From NCBI GenBank assembly GCA_944324795.1, contig CALUXR010000002.1, positions 57,065 to 121,064 on the forward strand: 64,000 nucleotides of DNA, written 5' to 3'. This DNA comes from an uncultured Acholeplasmatales bacterium (GTDB taxonomy: Bacteria; Bacillota_I; Bacilli_A; Acholeplasmatales; Anaeroplasmataceae). The notes beneath the pieces were generated by a model. The model did not search any database. It had not been told where the DNA came from and saw nothing but the letters and a program-made list of their open reading frames with translations. A program made the translations under genes and the position numbers. Within the stretch, counting starts at the first letter, position 1. Each line of letters starts with the position of its first letter. This document shows positions 15,379 to 27,319 of this stretch, piece by piece.

Positions 15379-15420
15379 AAAAGAGTATTTGTATTATTTA
15401 TAACATAGATACTCTTTTTT
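15379..15420 (+). terminator. terminator after the Cys-repeat lipoprotein gene
   Basis: AAAAGAGTA (15379-15387) pairs with TACTCTTTT (15410-15418), followed by more T. The loop is long (22 nt) and A+T-rich. Confidence 0.65.
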
Positions 15421-15502
15421 ATTATGTAGCGAAGCGAAATAAAAACCACACGCTTTACGTGTGAGAATAGAAATAGCTTCATGCGTTGTTATATAAAAGA
15501 AT

Positions 15503-15554
15503 CCGTTATATAATTAATAAGGCTGACAACCAAAATTAAAAATATAACGGAGGT
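15503..15554 (+). promoter_or_regulatory. stem-loop that covers the tnpA ribosome binding site
   Basis: CCGTTATAT (15503-15511) is the exact complement of ATATAACGG (15542-15550). The 3' arm takes in the first bases of the GGAGGT ribosome site (15549-15554) before the ATG at 15560. IS200 of Salmonella is known to hide its start site in such a leader structure, which keeps transposase low. Confidence 0.6.
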
Positions 15555-15559
15555 ATCAC

Positions 15560-16036
15560 ATGGCAAATAAACCAAATGATGATAGTAGTTTATCACACAC
15601 AAGATGGAATTGCAAATATCATATTGTGTTCATTCCAAAATATAGAAGGAAAGCAATATATGGCAAATTAAGAGCAGATATTGGAGAAATATTAAGAGAA
15701 CTATGTGAATATAAGGATGTCGAAATTGTAGAAGCTCATGCAATGAGCGATCATATACACATGTTAGTTAAAATGCCGCCAAAATTAGCAGTATCGAGCT
15801 TTATGGGGTATTTGAAAGGAAAGAGTAGTCTGATGATATTTGAGAGACATGCAAATCTCAAATATAAATATGGGAATAGGAATTTCTGGGCGAAAGGATA
15901 TTTTGTCTCTACTGTTGGATTAAATGATGAAGTAGTAAAAGAATATATAAGTAATCAAGAGAAGCAAGATATGATGGAAGATAATTTAAGTAAAAAAGAA
16001 TACGGTGACCCATTTGCAAGTAAGCCCAAAAATTAA
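15560..16036 (+). CDS. tnpA: IS200/IS605 family transposase TnpA (Y1 HUH)
   Basis: A 158-residue Y1 transposase of normal length. Seen: KYHIVFIPKYRRK (about residues 20-32), the HUH motif in SDHIHMLVKMPP (about 63-74), SSFMGYLKGKSS, and the catalytic Tyr in EYISNQEKQD (about residue 130). It acts as a dimer to move single-stranded copies of the element. All key residues are intact, so it could be active. Its start is held in a leader hairpin. Confidence 0.93.
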   Translation: MANKPNDDSSLSHTRWNCKYHIVFIPKYRRKAIYGKLRADIGEILRELCEYKDVEIVEAHAMSDHIHMLVKMPPKLAVSSFMGYLKGKSSLMIFERHANLKYKYGNRNFWAKGYFVSTVGLNDEVVKEYISNQEKQDMMEDNLSKKEYGDPFASKPKN

Positions 16037-16110
16037 GCCCCTTTTGAAGTAATAGGCCCTTATAGGGTGAGCCTAAATACCGCACGTTTTACGTGAGGAT
16101 TGTTATTTTA

Positions 16111-16380
16111 GTGCCAACAACTATAATAAATTATCAGATTTAATTAAAAATAAGCAAGACTAGTAGATATAATGATCTTAGTTTTTTAACTAAGGTTATT
16201 TTTAATTTATGCTATAAATTAAAAATTTATCTGGACATTTATCTGGACATTTATCTGGACATTTATCTGGACATTTATCTGGACATTTATCTGGACATTT
16301 AATAATTATAGAATTGGTTAATTTGAAAAGAAACAGAACAAGTTGAATTTAAACTTACAACAGGTGAAAAGAAAGAGGCA
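16111..16380 (+). other. non-coding stretch between the IS200 element and the AlbA_2 gene
   Basis: Holds a terminator-like hairpin, CTTAGTT (16177-16183) with AACTAAG (16188-16194), a 12-bp tandem repeat (16225-16296), and 16327-16380, which still encodes the expected AlbA_2 N-terminus (KETEQVEFKL...) but follows an in-frame TGA at 16324-16326. No ribosome site of normal spacing or clear promoter is seen. Confidence 0.6.
16225..16296 (+). repeat. six perfect 12-bp tandem repeats
   Basis: ATTTATCTGGAC is repeated six times without change. In one frame it reads (Leu-Ser-Gly-His)n and runs on without a stop to a TTG just before the AlbA_2 coding region. Such 12-bp minisatellites change copy number by slippage. 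Confidence 0.95.
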
Positions 16381-17643
16381 ATGGAAGCTATTTCTGCAAT
16401 ATTAAATAAACATACAAAAGGAACTCTTTATTTTGGAATTGATGATAATGGTTTTGTTAAAGGACAACAAATATTAGATAATACTAAAAAAGATATTTCT
16501 AGAATTATAACTGAATCGATTGAACCTAAATTTTCATATTCAATTGATGCTTTAACGCTTGATGGAAAAGAAATAATAAAGGTTAGTTTTTCAGGACACA
16601 ATCGTCCATATTCTGTTAACGGTAAATATTTAATGAGAATGGGAACGGAAAACAGAAAAATGTCTAATGAAGATTTAAAAAGACTAATAAAAAATGAAGA
16701 TTATTCTTCAAAATGGGAAGAGGAATTAACTAATTATACAATTGATGAGGTTGATGACGATACATTGTTTGATTTTTATCAAAATGCAGTTAGTTGTGGT
16801 CGTTTAGAAATGAAATTATATGATAAGGAAAGGATTCTTTCGGTATTAGATTTAGTTAAAGATGGTTATATTAAAAATGGTTGCTGTGTTTTATTTGGTA
16901 AAAATGCTAAAGTAGGTCTTAAATTAGCAACGTATGCAACTGATAATAAAGTTACATTTTTAGACTTAAAATTAATAACTGGTAATATTTATAATTTAAT
17001 AGATAAAGCAATTGAATATATATTAGGTCATATTTTTTGGAAGACAGAGATTGAAAGCAGAAAGAGGATAGAATTACCAGAGATCCCTCAAAAAGCAATC
17101 AGAGAAATTGTAGTTAATGCTTTTGCTCATGCAACATATGATACAATTCCAGAAATAGAAATAGGAATTCATCCAAGTAAACTAGAAATTTATAACCCGG
17201 GTACTTTTCCTTATGATTTGACCCCGTATGATTTTATTGAAAAAAATATGCCGTCATACAAAAGGAATCGATTAATATTAGATGTTTTATTTAGAAGTAA
17301 AGATGTAGAAAAATCAGGGACCGGTTTTCAAAGAGTTGATGAAGCTTGCAAAGAAAATAATATTTGTTGGTCTTTTAGAAAAGAAGGCTATGGATTTTTC
17401 TTTGAATTCATTAGAAATAAGGGAAAAGAAGTAAAAATAACTGAAAATAAAATTTCAGAATTAGAAAAGAAAGATTATTCTTTAATTGAAGAAGATATAG
17501 GTATATCTAAAAAAGATATGGCTGAAAATGTTAATAAATCAGAAAAAACTAATCAAAGAGTTATAAATTCATTAATTGATAAGGGATTGGTTGTTCGAGT
17601 TGGTTCTAACAAAAATGGATATTGGAAAATTGTAAATAAATAG
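16381..17643 (+). CDS. AlbA_2 / HATPase_c_4 protein with winged-helix tail, start apparently disrupted
   Basis: A 420-residue Schlafen-like ATP-binding protein. AlbA_2 domain with ILNKHTKGTLYFGIDDNG (about 8-25); HATPase-like domain with IREIVVNAFAHATY (about 240-253), EIYNPGTFP and KSGTGFQRV (about 315-323); C-terminal winged helix (SKKDMAENVNKSEKTNQRVINSLIDKGL). The coding signal continues upstream of the ATG: codons from 16327 read KETEQVEFKLTTGEKKEA, the normal family N-terminus, but a TGA precedes them. Removing one A from the run at 16326-16329 would join this frame to TTG at 16314 or 16323. So it is either started internally at 16381 (GAGG close by) or frameshifted. A third AlbA_2 gene in 14 kb. 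Confidence 0.72.
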   Translation: MEAISAILNKHTKGTLYFGIDDNGFVKGQQILDNTKKDISRIITESIEPKFSYSIDALTLDGKEIIKVSFSGHNRPYSVNGKYLMRMGTENRKMSNEDLKRLIKNEDYSSKWEEELTNYTIDEVDDDTLFDFYQNAVSCGRLEMKLYDKERILSVLDLVKDGYIKNGCCVLFGKNAKVGLKLATYATDNKVTFLDLKLITGNIYNLIDKAIEYILGHIFWKTEIESRKRIELPEIPQKAIREIVVNAFAHATYDTIPEIEIGIHPSKLEIYNPGTFPYDLTPYDFIEKNMPSYKRNRLILDVLFRSKDVEKSGTGFQRVDEACKENNICWSFRKEGYGFFFEFIRNKGKEVKITENKISELEKKDYSLIEEDIGISKKDMAENVNKSEKTNQRVINSLIDKGLVVRVGSNKNGYWKIVNK

Positions 17644-17656
17644 AAGACTATAATAA

Positions 17657-17701
17657 AAAAGGCGCTTAATCTAGCTAAATTCTAGAGTTATAACGCCTTT
17701 T
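17657..17701. terminator. bidirectional terminator between AlbA_2 gene and guaA
   Basis: AAAAGGCG (17657-17664) pairs with CGCCTTTT (17694-17701), with partly paired inner sequence containing CTAG repeats. It serves the convergent AlbA_2 gene (plus) and the end of the purine operon (minus). Confidence 0.75.
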
Positions 17702-17708
17702 ATTTTTT

Positions 17709-19250
17709 TTATTCAAATTCGATAGTTGCAGGTGGTTTAGATGTAAAGTCATAAAGTACTCTATTTACACCTTTAACTTCATTAACTATTCTTCTTGATA
17801 TTATATCCATTACATCAAATGGTATTCTTGCCCAATCTGCAGTCATAAAATCACTAGTATTAACTGCTCTTAGGGCTATAGCGTATTCGTATGTTCTTTC
17901 ATCACCCATAACACCAACGCTTTGCATATTAGTTAAGGCTGCAAAGTACTGACCTAAGTTTTTGTCTATTCCGGCTTTTGCTAGTTCTTCGCGATAAATA
18001 TAATCAGCTTCTTGAACAATTCTTACTTTTTCTTTTGTTACTTCGCCAATTATTCTTATTCCAAGCCCTGGTCCTGGGAATGGTTGACGATAGACCAAAT
18101 TGCTTGGAATACCTAGTTCAAGTCCTACTTTTCTAACCTCATCTTTAAATAATAACCTTAATGGTTCAATGATTTCTTTAAAGTCTACGACTGAAGGTAG
18201 GCCACCAACATTATGGTGTGATTTGATTACAGCTGATTTGCCAAGGCCAGATTCTATAACATCAGGATAAATTGTTCCTTGAACTAAGTAGTCAACATGA
18301 CCTATCTTTTTAGCCTCATCTTCAAAAACTCTAATAAATTCTTCTCCAATTATTTTTCTTTTCTTTTCTGGTTCAGTTACACTTTTTAATTTTTTATAAA
18401 ATCTTTCACTAGCATCAACTTTGATAAAGTTTAATTTATAAGGGCCATTAGGGCCAAAAACATTTTCAACTTCATTTGCCTCATTTTTTCTAAGTAAACC
18501 ATGATCTACAAAGACACAAGTTAATTGCTTGCCGATTGCTTTAGATAGTAATACAGCAGCAACACTTGAATCAACTCCCCCAGATAAAGCACATAATACC
18601 TTTCCGTCTTTGATTTTTTCTTTTAAATCTTTAATATTTTGTTTAACAAAATCAGCCATTTGCCAATCGCCTTTACAACCACAAATTAATGTTACAAAGT
18701 TTTTTAACATCAATTGGCCTTCAACTGTATGCATAACTTCAGGATGAAATTGTACAGCATATAATTTTTTATTTGGATCCTCCATACTAGCAACAGGACA
18801 ATTAGCAGTATTAGAAGTAATAACAAAATCTTTTGGAGCCTTTTCAATATTATCGGTATGACTCATCCAAACTGTAGTTAAACGATGACAATCATCAAAT
18901 AATTTAGAATCACCTAAAATACGTAATTCTGTTTTACCATATTCAGAGACACGAGCTTTACTAACTTTACCACCTAATAAATGGGCCATTAGTTGTGAAC
19001 CATAACAAATTCCAAGAATAGGAATATTTAAATTAAATATTTCTTTATCTATTAATGGTGAATCTTTTAAATAAACAGAATTAGGACCACCTGTAAAAAT
19101 GATTCCTTTAGGATTAAATTCTTTTATTTTTTCAATAGACATAGTAGAAGGATGAACCTCACAATAAACATTTAATTCTCTAACTCTTCTAGCTATTAAT
19201 TGATTATATTGACCACCAAAATCTAAAACTAATATTTTTTCGTGTTGCAT
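17709..19250 (-). CDS. guaA: GMP synthase (glutamine-hydrolysing)
   Basis: A 513-residue enzyme that converts XMP to GMP. The N-terminal class I glutaminase has the nucleophile Cys in [15 protein letters not shown] (about residues 80-94) and the His/Glu pair in QFHPEV (about 168-173). The ATP pyrophosphatase PP-loop is [14 protein letters not shown] (about 222-235). The C-terminal dimerisation domain ends in the family's [13 protein letters not shown]. Full length. It is the last gene of the purine operon, 7 nt after guaB, before a terminator. Confidence 0.97.
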   Translation of the reverse strand: MQHEKILVLDFGGQYNQLIARRVRELNVYCEVHPSTMSIEKIKEFNPKGIIFTGGPNSVYLKDSPLIDKEIFNLNIPILGICYGSQLMAHLLGGKVSKARVSEYGKTELRILGDSKLFDDCHRLTTVWMSHTDNIEKAPKDFVITSNTANCPVASMEDPNKKLYAVQFHPEVMHTVEGQLMLKNFVTLICGCKGDWQMADFVKQNIKDLKEKIKDGKVLCALSGGVDSSVAAVLLSKAIGKQLTCVFVDHGLLRKNEANEVENVFGPNGPYKLNFIKVDASERFYKKLKSVTEPEKKRKIIGEEFIRVFEDEAKKIGHVDYLVQGTIYPDVIESGLGKSAVIKSHHNVGGLPSVVDFKEIIEPLRLLFKDEVRKVGLELGIPSNLVYRQPFPGPGLGIRIIGEVTKEKVRIVQEADYIYREELAKAGIDKNLGQYFAALTNMQSVGVMGDERTYEYAIALRAVNTSDFMTADWARIPFDVMDIISRRIVNEVKGVNRVLYDFTSKPPATIEFE

Positions 19251-19257
19251 ATAATAC

Positions 19258-22024
<2,767 letters not shown>

Positions 22025-22066
22025 ATGAATCTCCTCTTAATTTGTTTGGTCATTTAATAGACATAA

Positions 22067-22927
22067 TCAACTTCTTTTAAATTGATTTAAATAAGCGATA
22101 TAGGTGTTTTCAAGTAAACAACAAATAGTCATAGGTCCAACCCCACCAGGAACTTTAGTGATATAGGAAGTTTTAGGTTCAACATTTATAAAATCAACAT
22201 CACCACATAGTTTATTTGTTTCTTTATCGCGATTGATTCCTACATCTATGACAGTTGCCCCTTCTTTAACCATATATTCTTTAATAAATTTTGGTTTACC
22301 AAGACAAGCTATTAAAATATCAGCTTCACTAGTAATTTGTTCTAAATTTTTAGTTTTAGAATGGCAAATTGTAACTGTTGCGTTACGATCTAAAAGCATT
22401 TTAGCTAGCGGCATACCTACAATATTTGATCTACCCACAACAACTGCTCTTTTGCCTTCAATTTGAATATTTTTGCTATCTAATAAAGCAATTACCCCTT
22501 TAGGAGTACAAGGAAGAATACCTTCATGTTTTAAATAAAGAGATGCCACATTATACGGATGGAAACCATCTACATCTTTTAAAGGGGAAATTAAATCAAT
22601 AATTTTATCTTGTTTTATATGATTAGGTAGAGGAAGTTGTACGAGTATACCATCAACCTTATTATCATAATTTAAACTAATGATTTTATCTTCAATCTCT
22701 TTTTCACTAACATCATCATTGTAATGATAAGTAGTAATATCTATACCAACTTCTAAAGCAGCCTTTTCTTTGCCTTTAACATATGATAAGCTACCAACAT
22801 CATTACCAACTAAAATAACAGCTAATTTAGGAGCTCTATCATATTTCATCTTTGCTTCAATAATGGCTTCTTTAAGCCTTTCTTTACGTATACTTGCAAG
22901 CTTTGTCCCGCTTATTACTATTCCCAT
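22067..22927 (-). CDS. folD: methylenetetrahydrofolate dehydrogenase / cyclohydrolase
   Basis: A 286-residue bifunctional enzyme that makes 10-formyl-THF, the one-carbon donor for PurN and PurH. Seen: SYVKGKEKAALEVGI (catalytic Lys, about 48-62), the VQLPLP motif (about 95-100), the Rossmann segment VVGRSNIVGMPLAKML (about 162-177) and PGGVGPMT near the end (about 260-267). Placing it in the pur operon supplies formyl groups together with the pathway. Confidence 0.96.
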   Translation of the reverse strand: MGIVISGTKLASIRKERLKEAIIEAKMKYDRAPKLAVILVGNDVGSLSYVKGKEKAALEVGIDITTYHYNDDVSEKEIEDKIISLNYDNKVDGILVQLPLPNHIKQDKIIDLISPLKDVDGFHPYNVASLYLKHEGILPCTPKGVIALLDSKNIQIEGKRAVVVGRSNIVGMPLAKMLLDRNATVTICHSKTKNLEQITSEADILIACLGKPKFIKEYMVKEGATVIDVGINRDKETNKLCGDVDFINVEPKTSYITKVPGGVGPMTICCLLENTYIAYLNQFKRS

Positions 22928-22948
22928 ATTAATCCTCTTTCTTGGAGG

Positions 22949-24193
22949 TTAGATAAATTTTAAAGCTATATCTTTACGATAATATAAATCTTTAGTATTT
23001 ATTTCTTTAATCATTTCATAAACATTATTTCTAGCTTCTTCTAAAGTATAACCACTAGAAACAACCATCATAACGCGACCACCATCAGTTAAAATATTAT
23101 CACCATCAAATTTAGTTCCCATATGATAAACATAACCGTTTTCAAAAGGAGGTATGAATATTTTTTTACCTTTTTCATAATGGCCAGGATAACCAATACT
23201 AGTTAAAACAACACCTAAATGAGGACGTGTATCCCAAATTAATGTTGGTTCTTTACCATCTATAATATTTATAATGGCACGATATAAATCACTTTCTAAA
23301 GAATCTAGGACTACTTCAGTTTCAGGGTCACCAAATCTAGCATTAAATTCTATTACTTTAATGCCATCTTTAGTTTTAATTAATCCTCCATATAATATTC
23401 CTAAAAAAGGTCTATTTTCTTTAACTAAAGCAGAAGCTGTCTTTTGCATAATTTCTTTATAGGCATACTCTTCATCATCTTTTGTTATAAATGGTAGGCA
23501 AGTGAAAGCTCCCATACCACCTGTATTTAAACCTTCATCATTGTCTAATGCTCTTTTATAATCGCGAGCAGGAATCATTTTATAGACCTTTTCTCCATTT
23601 ACAAAGCACATATAAGAGAATTCTTCCCCTTCTAAGAAATCTTCGATTACAACTTTGTCGTCACCGAATTCTTTATTTACTAGCATTTCATAAAGATTAG
23701 TTTTAGCTTCCTCCATCGTTTTAGCTATTATAACACCTTTACCAGCTGCAAGACCATCATATTTTAAAACAATTGGTAATTTTTTACCTTCAATATATTT
23801 TAAAGCCTCATCATAATCACTAAAAACTTCATAACTAGCAGTAGGAATATTATATTTTTTCATTAATTCTTTAGCATAACTTTTACTACTTTCAATACTA
23901 GTAGCCGCCTTAGTAGGACCAAATATTTTTAAACCTAAACTTTGAAATTTATCAACAATTCCTTTTGATAAGCTAGCTTCCGGACCAACTATTGTTAAAT
24001 TAATATTTTCTTTTTTAGCAAAGTTGGCCAATTCATCAATATCATCAACTTTAATTGGAATATTAACTGCATAACGAGCAATTCCGGCATTACCCGGAGC
24101 ACAAAATAATAAATCAACTAAATCGGATTCTTTAATTTTTTTACAGATGGCATCACATCTACCACCGCTACCAATAACAAGTACTTTATTCAT
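22949..24193 (-). CDS. purD: phosphoribosylamine-glycine ligase
   Basis: A 414-residue ATP-grasp enzyme (GAR synthetase, step 2). Seen: VLVIGSGGRCDAI at the N-terminus (family GxGGREHA; the usual RE-H-A is RCDA here), LPIVLKYDGLAAGKGVIIA (about 133-151), GGMGAF (about 223-228) and VIEFNARFGDPETEVVL (about 279-295). Its ATG overlaps the purH stop (TAATG). Confidence 0.96.
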   Translation of the reverse strand: MNKVLVIGSGGRCDAICKKIKESDLVDLLFCAPGNAGIARYAVNIPIKVDDIDELANFAKKENINLTIVGPEASLSKGIVDKFQSLGLKIFGPTKAATSIESSKSYAKELMKKYNIPTASYEVFSDYDEALKYIEGKKLPIVLKYDGLAAGKGVIIAKTMEEAKTNLYEMLVNKEFGDDKVVIEDFLEGEEFSYMCFVNGEKVYKMIPARDYKRALDNDEGLNTGGMGAFTCLPFITKDDEEYAYKEIMQKTASALVKENRPFLGILYGGLIKTKDGIKVIEFNARFGDPETEVVLDSLESDLYRAIINIIDGKEPTLIWDTRPHLGVVLTSIGYPGHYEKGKKIFIPPFENGYVYHMGTKFDGDNILTDGGRVMMVVSSGYTLEEARNNVYEMIKEINTKDLYYRKDIALKFI

Positions 24194-25722
24194 TAGTGTT
24201 TGAAGTGTCTCCTTCCTGAAAATAACATAGGGATTTTGGCTTCATTACAAGCTTTTATACTATCTTCATCACGTATTGAACCACCAGGTTGCGCTATGGC
24301 TACAACATTATGTTTTGCGGCAAATTCAACACAATCACTAAACGGGAAGAAACCATCGCTAGCAAGAACTAAGTTTTTATCATGATTGAATTCTAAAGCT
24401 TCTTTATAAGCTATTTCAAGCGAACCAATTCTATTCATTTGTCCTGCCCCGATACCACAAGTTGCTTTATTAGAAGCTAATACAATCGCATTTGATTTAG
24501 TATGTTTTACGATTTTCCAGGCAAAATTTAAATCTTCAACTAGTGAATCACTAATTGGATTTTCGGTCACATTCATTTCTTTAGTTAAAGAAGTAGTATA
24601 AGAATTGATATCTTGGTCTTGAACAAGTAAACCACCATGAACAGAGACATATTGTAATTCGTTATTTAATTTAGTCATATCTACTTCAATAACTCGTAAA
24701 TTTTTCTTTTTAGCAAAGACTTTTTTAGCACCATCACTAATTTTAGGAGCAATAACAACTTCTAAAAAAACAGGTTTCATAAGCAATGCAAGTTCTTCAG
24801 ATATTTCTCTATTAGTACAAACAATACCACCAAATATAGAAACAGGATCAGCTTCATAAGCTTTTTTCCAAGCCTCAATATTATCTTTGCCACAAGCTGC
24901 CCCACAAGGATTCATATGTTTTAAGCCTACAACAAAAGGTTCGCTAAATTCACTTGTAATCATTAATGCGGCATTAGCATCTTGAATATTATTATAAGAT
25001 AATTCTTTTCCTTGTAAGAATGAAGCATTAGCTAAACTATAACTTTCATTTTCTCCGATTTGATAGAAACTTGCGTTTTGATGTGGATTTTCACCATATC
25101 TTAAATTATTTACTTTTTTACCCTCAATAAATAAATTATCATCATTATTAAGTTGCTTAGCAAAATAATTAGCAATAGCTATATCATAACTTGCTGTATG
25201 AGCAAACACTTTATAAGCTAATTCTAATCTTAATTTTTCATTATCTTTTGTACTTTTTAATGCTTCAATTACTCGTTTATAATCACTAGGATCACAAACA
25301 ACATAAACAAATTTATTATTTTTAGCCGCACTTCTAAGCATGCTAGGACCACCAATATCAATTTGTTCAATAGCTTCAGCTAATTCCACATTATCTTTTT
25401 TAATTGTTTCTTTAAAAGGATATAAATTAACACATAATAAATCGATAGTTTCAATATTTAATTTTTTTAAAGATTCCATATGAGAATCATCATCTCTTTT
25501 AGCTAAAATACCACCATGAATATTAGGGTGTAGGGTTTTAACTCTACCATCTAATATTTCAGGGAATCCGGTTACATCTTCAACATAGATAGTTTTAATA
25601 CCTTCAGTATCTAAAGCTTTTTTAGTACCACCAGTAGCTATTATTTCAAAGCCTAAAGAAGAAAGTTCTTTAGCAAATTCAACGACACCAGTTTTATCAC
25701 TAACACTTATTAAAGCACGCAT
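24193..25722 (-). CDS. purH: bifunctional AICAR transformylase / IMP cyclohydrolase
   Basis: A 509-residue enzyme for the last two steps to IMP. The N-terminal MGS-like cyclohydrolase has SVSDKTG and ATGGTKKAL; the transformylase has RYGENPHQ (about 207-214), QGKELSYNNIQDANAA (about 232-247), KHMNPCGAA (about 265-273) and the C-terminal GGSIRDEDSI and GRRHFKH. Full length. Start and stop codons overlap the neighbours (TAATG). Confidence 0.97.
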   Translation of the reverse strand: MRALISVSDKTGVVEFAKELSSLGFEIIATGGTKKALDTEGIKTIYVEDVTGFPEILDGRVKTLHPNIHGGILAKRDDDSHMESLKKLNIETIDLLCVNLYPFKETIKKDNVELAEAIEQIDIGGPSMLRSAAKNNKFVYVVCDPSDYKRVIEALKSTKDNEKLRLELAYKVFAHTASYDIAIANYFAKQLNNDDNLFIEGKKVNNLRYGENPHQNASFYQIGENESYSLANASFLQGKELSYNNIQDANAALMITSEFSEPFVVGLKHMNPCGAACGKDNIEAWKKAYEADPVSIFGGIVCTNREISEELALLMKPVFLEVVIAPKISDGAKKVFAKKKNLRVIEVDMTKLNNELQYVSVHGGLLVQDQDINSYTTSLTKEMNVTENPISDSLVEDLNFAWKIVKHTKSNAIVLASNKATCGIGAGQMNRIGSLEIAYKEALEFNHDKNLVLASDGFFPFSDCVEFAAKHNVVAIAQPGGSIRDEDSIKACNEAKIPMLFSGRRHFKH

Positions 25723-26291
25723 TACTTATTTCCTCCAATTAATTTATTTATTGTATCTACATATAAGATATGTTCTAAAGCATGTATTTTTTCTTCAACT
25801 TGTTCAATGTTATCAGTTTCTTTATAATCAATTACACCTTGACTAATTATTTTACCACCATCAATTTCAGGACTAACATAATGAATTGTTACACCAAATA
25901 CCTTAACGCCATAATTATAAGCATCAGCTATAGCGTGAGCTCCTTTAAAAGCTGGTAGTAAAGCTGGATGAATATTTATAATTTTATTTGGATAAGCTTC
26001 TAATAAAGTTTTATCACAAATTTTCATATAGCCAGCTAAACAAATTAAATCGATATTAAGTGGTTTTAATATTTCAACAATCTTTTTTTCATATTCTTCT
26101 TTATTGTTAAAATCTTTTAATTTAATAATATGAGTTGGTGTATTATATTTCTTAGCACGCTCAATTACATAGGCTTCAGGTTTATCACAAATTAATACAG
26201 CTAAATTAGCTTTAATTTTCCTAGCATTTATAGCTTTAGCTATAGCTTCATAATTTGAGCCATTACCACTTGCGAAAACAGCTATATTCAT
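25722..26291 (-). CDS. purN: phosphoribosylglycinamide formyltransferase
   Basis: A 189-residue GAR transformylase using 10-formyl-THF (step 3). Seen: [12 protein letters not shown] at the N-terminus, LAGYMKI (about 85-91), [16 protein letters not shown] with the catalytic Asn and His (about 105-120), and [16 protein letters not shown] with the Asp (about 133-148). It overlaps purM by ATGA and purH by TAATG. Confidence 0.96.
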   Translation of the reverse strand: MNIAVFASGNGSNYEAIAKAINARKIKANLAVLICDKPEAYVIERAKKYNTPTHIIKLKDFNNKEEYEKKIVEILKPLNIDLICLAGYMKICDKTLLEAYPNKIINIHPALLPAFKGAHAIADAYNYGVKVFGVTIHYVSPEIDGGKIISQGVIDYKETDNIEQVEEKIHALEHILYVDTINKLIGGNK

Positions 26292-27310
26292 TTTATTAAA
26301 ACCCCAGGAGCTTTAGTAACTTGACCAATAATATAAGCTTTTTCACCAGAATCAATTAAATTTGTTAATAGGTCGATAGCATCTTTACTATCACAAGCTA
26401 AAACCATACCAATACCCATATTAAAAATATTAAACATTTCACGATGATTGATATGACCTTTTTCTTCTAAGAATGTAAAGATAGGAGGAATAGGCCATGT
26501 TCCTTCATCGATCATAATGCCGGTATTTTCAGGTAAGATACGTGGTATATTTTCATCAAATCCTCCACCTGTAATATGAGCTACACCATGAACTAATCCA
26601 CTTTTAATAGCTTTTAAAACAGGTTTAACATAGATTTTAGTTGGTTCTAATAAGACTTCACCAATTGATTTTGAAAAACCATAATTTTCTTTTAAATCAA
26701 TATTATTATCTTTTAAGATTTTTCTTACTAGACTAAAACCATTACTATGAACACCACTAGAAGCAATGCCAATTAATGTATCACCAACTTTAACTTTTGT
26801 ACCATCGATGATTTCTTTTTTTTCAACACAACCAACACAAAAACCAGCTAAATCATATTCATTGATATCATATAAACCAGGCATTTCTGCAGTTTCTCCA
26901 CCAATTAATGCACAGCCAGCAAGAAGACAACCATCAGCTACCCCTTTAACGATTTGTTCAATTTTAGCAGGATAATTTTTACCCACTGCCACATAATCTA
27001 AAAAGAACAATGGTTCAGCTCCTTGAGCTAAAACATCATTAACACACATGGCCACTACATCTTGACCAATAGTATCATGTTTATCCATTTCAAAAGCCAA
27101 TTTTAATTTTGTTCCTACACCATCAGTCCCAGAAACTAACATTGGTTCTTTATAACCAAGGCTTGCCAGATCAAATAATCCACCAAATGAACCGATATTA
27201 GAAACTACACCAGGTCTAGTTGTTTTAGCTACGTGTTTTTTGATACGGGCAACCACATCATAACCAGCTTCTAAATTGACACCAGCTTTTTCATATTCAA
27301 TAGATCCCAT
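26288..27310 (-). CDS. purM: phosphoribosylformylglycinamidine cyclo-ligase (AIR synthetase)
   Basis: A 340-residue enzyme for step 5. Seen: [11 protein letters not shown] at the start, [13 protein letters not shown] (about 59-71), [23 protein letters not shown] (about 79-101), GGETAEMPG (about 135-143) and [14 protein letters not shown] (about 182-195). AGGAGG lies 4-9 nt from the end of the upstream abiEii gene, so its translation site survived the neighbouring insertion. Confidence 0.97.
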   Translation of the reverse strand: MGSIEYEKAGVNLEAGYDVVARIKKHVAKTTRPGVVSNIGSFGGLFDLASLGYKEPMLVSGTDGVGTKLKLAFEMDKHDTIGQDVVAMCVNDVLAQGAEPLFFLDYVAVGKNYPAKIEQIVKGVADGCLLAGCALIGGETAEMPGLYDINEYDLAGFCVGCVEKKEIIDGTKVKVGDTLIGIASSGVHSNGFSLVRKILKDNNIDLKENYGFSKSIGEVLLEPTKIYVKPVLKAIKSGLVHGVAHITGGGFDENIPRILPENTGIMIDEGTWPIPPIFTFLEEKGHINHREMFNIFNMGIGMVLACDSKDAIDLLTNLIDSGEKAYIIGQVTKAPGVLIK

Positions 27311-27319
27311 AAAATCCTC

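Larger units (their letters stand above)
15430..16110 (+). mobile_element. IS200/IS605-family element (IS200 type, tnpA only)
   Basis: About 0.7 kb with a single Y1 transposase gene and no tnpB. Subterminal hairpins are present at both ends in the same orientation: CACACG/CGTGTG (15447-15463) at the left and CACGT/ACGTG (16083-16095) at the right, each with a T-rich loop, as TnpA of this family recognises. A further hairpin at about 16055-16073 (GGCCC...GGGTGAGCC) follows the gene and may block read-through. Exact ends and the target motif cannot be fixed by eye. Confidence 0.8.

Noticed and set aside
16225..16296. Short direct repeats as a CRISPR array
   Set aside because: The 12-bp units touch each other with no spacers and no cas genes are near; it is a minisatellite.
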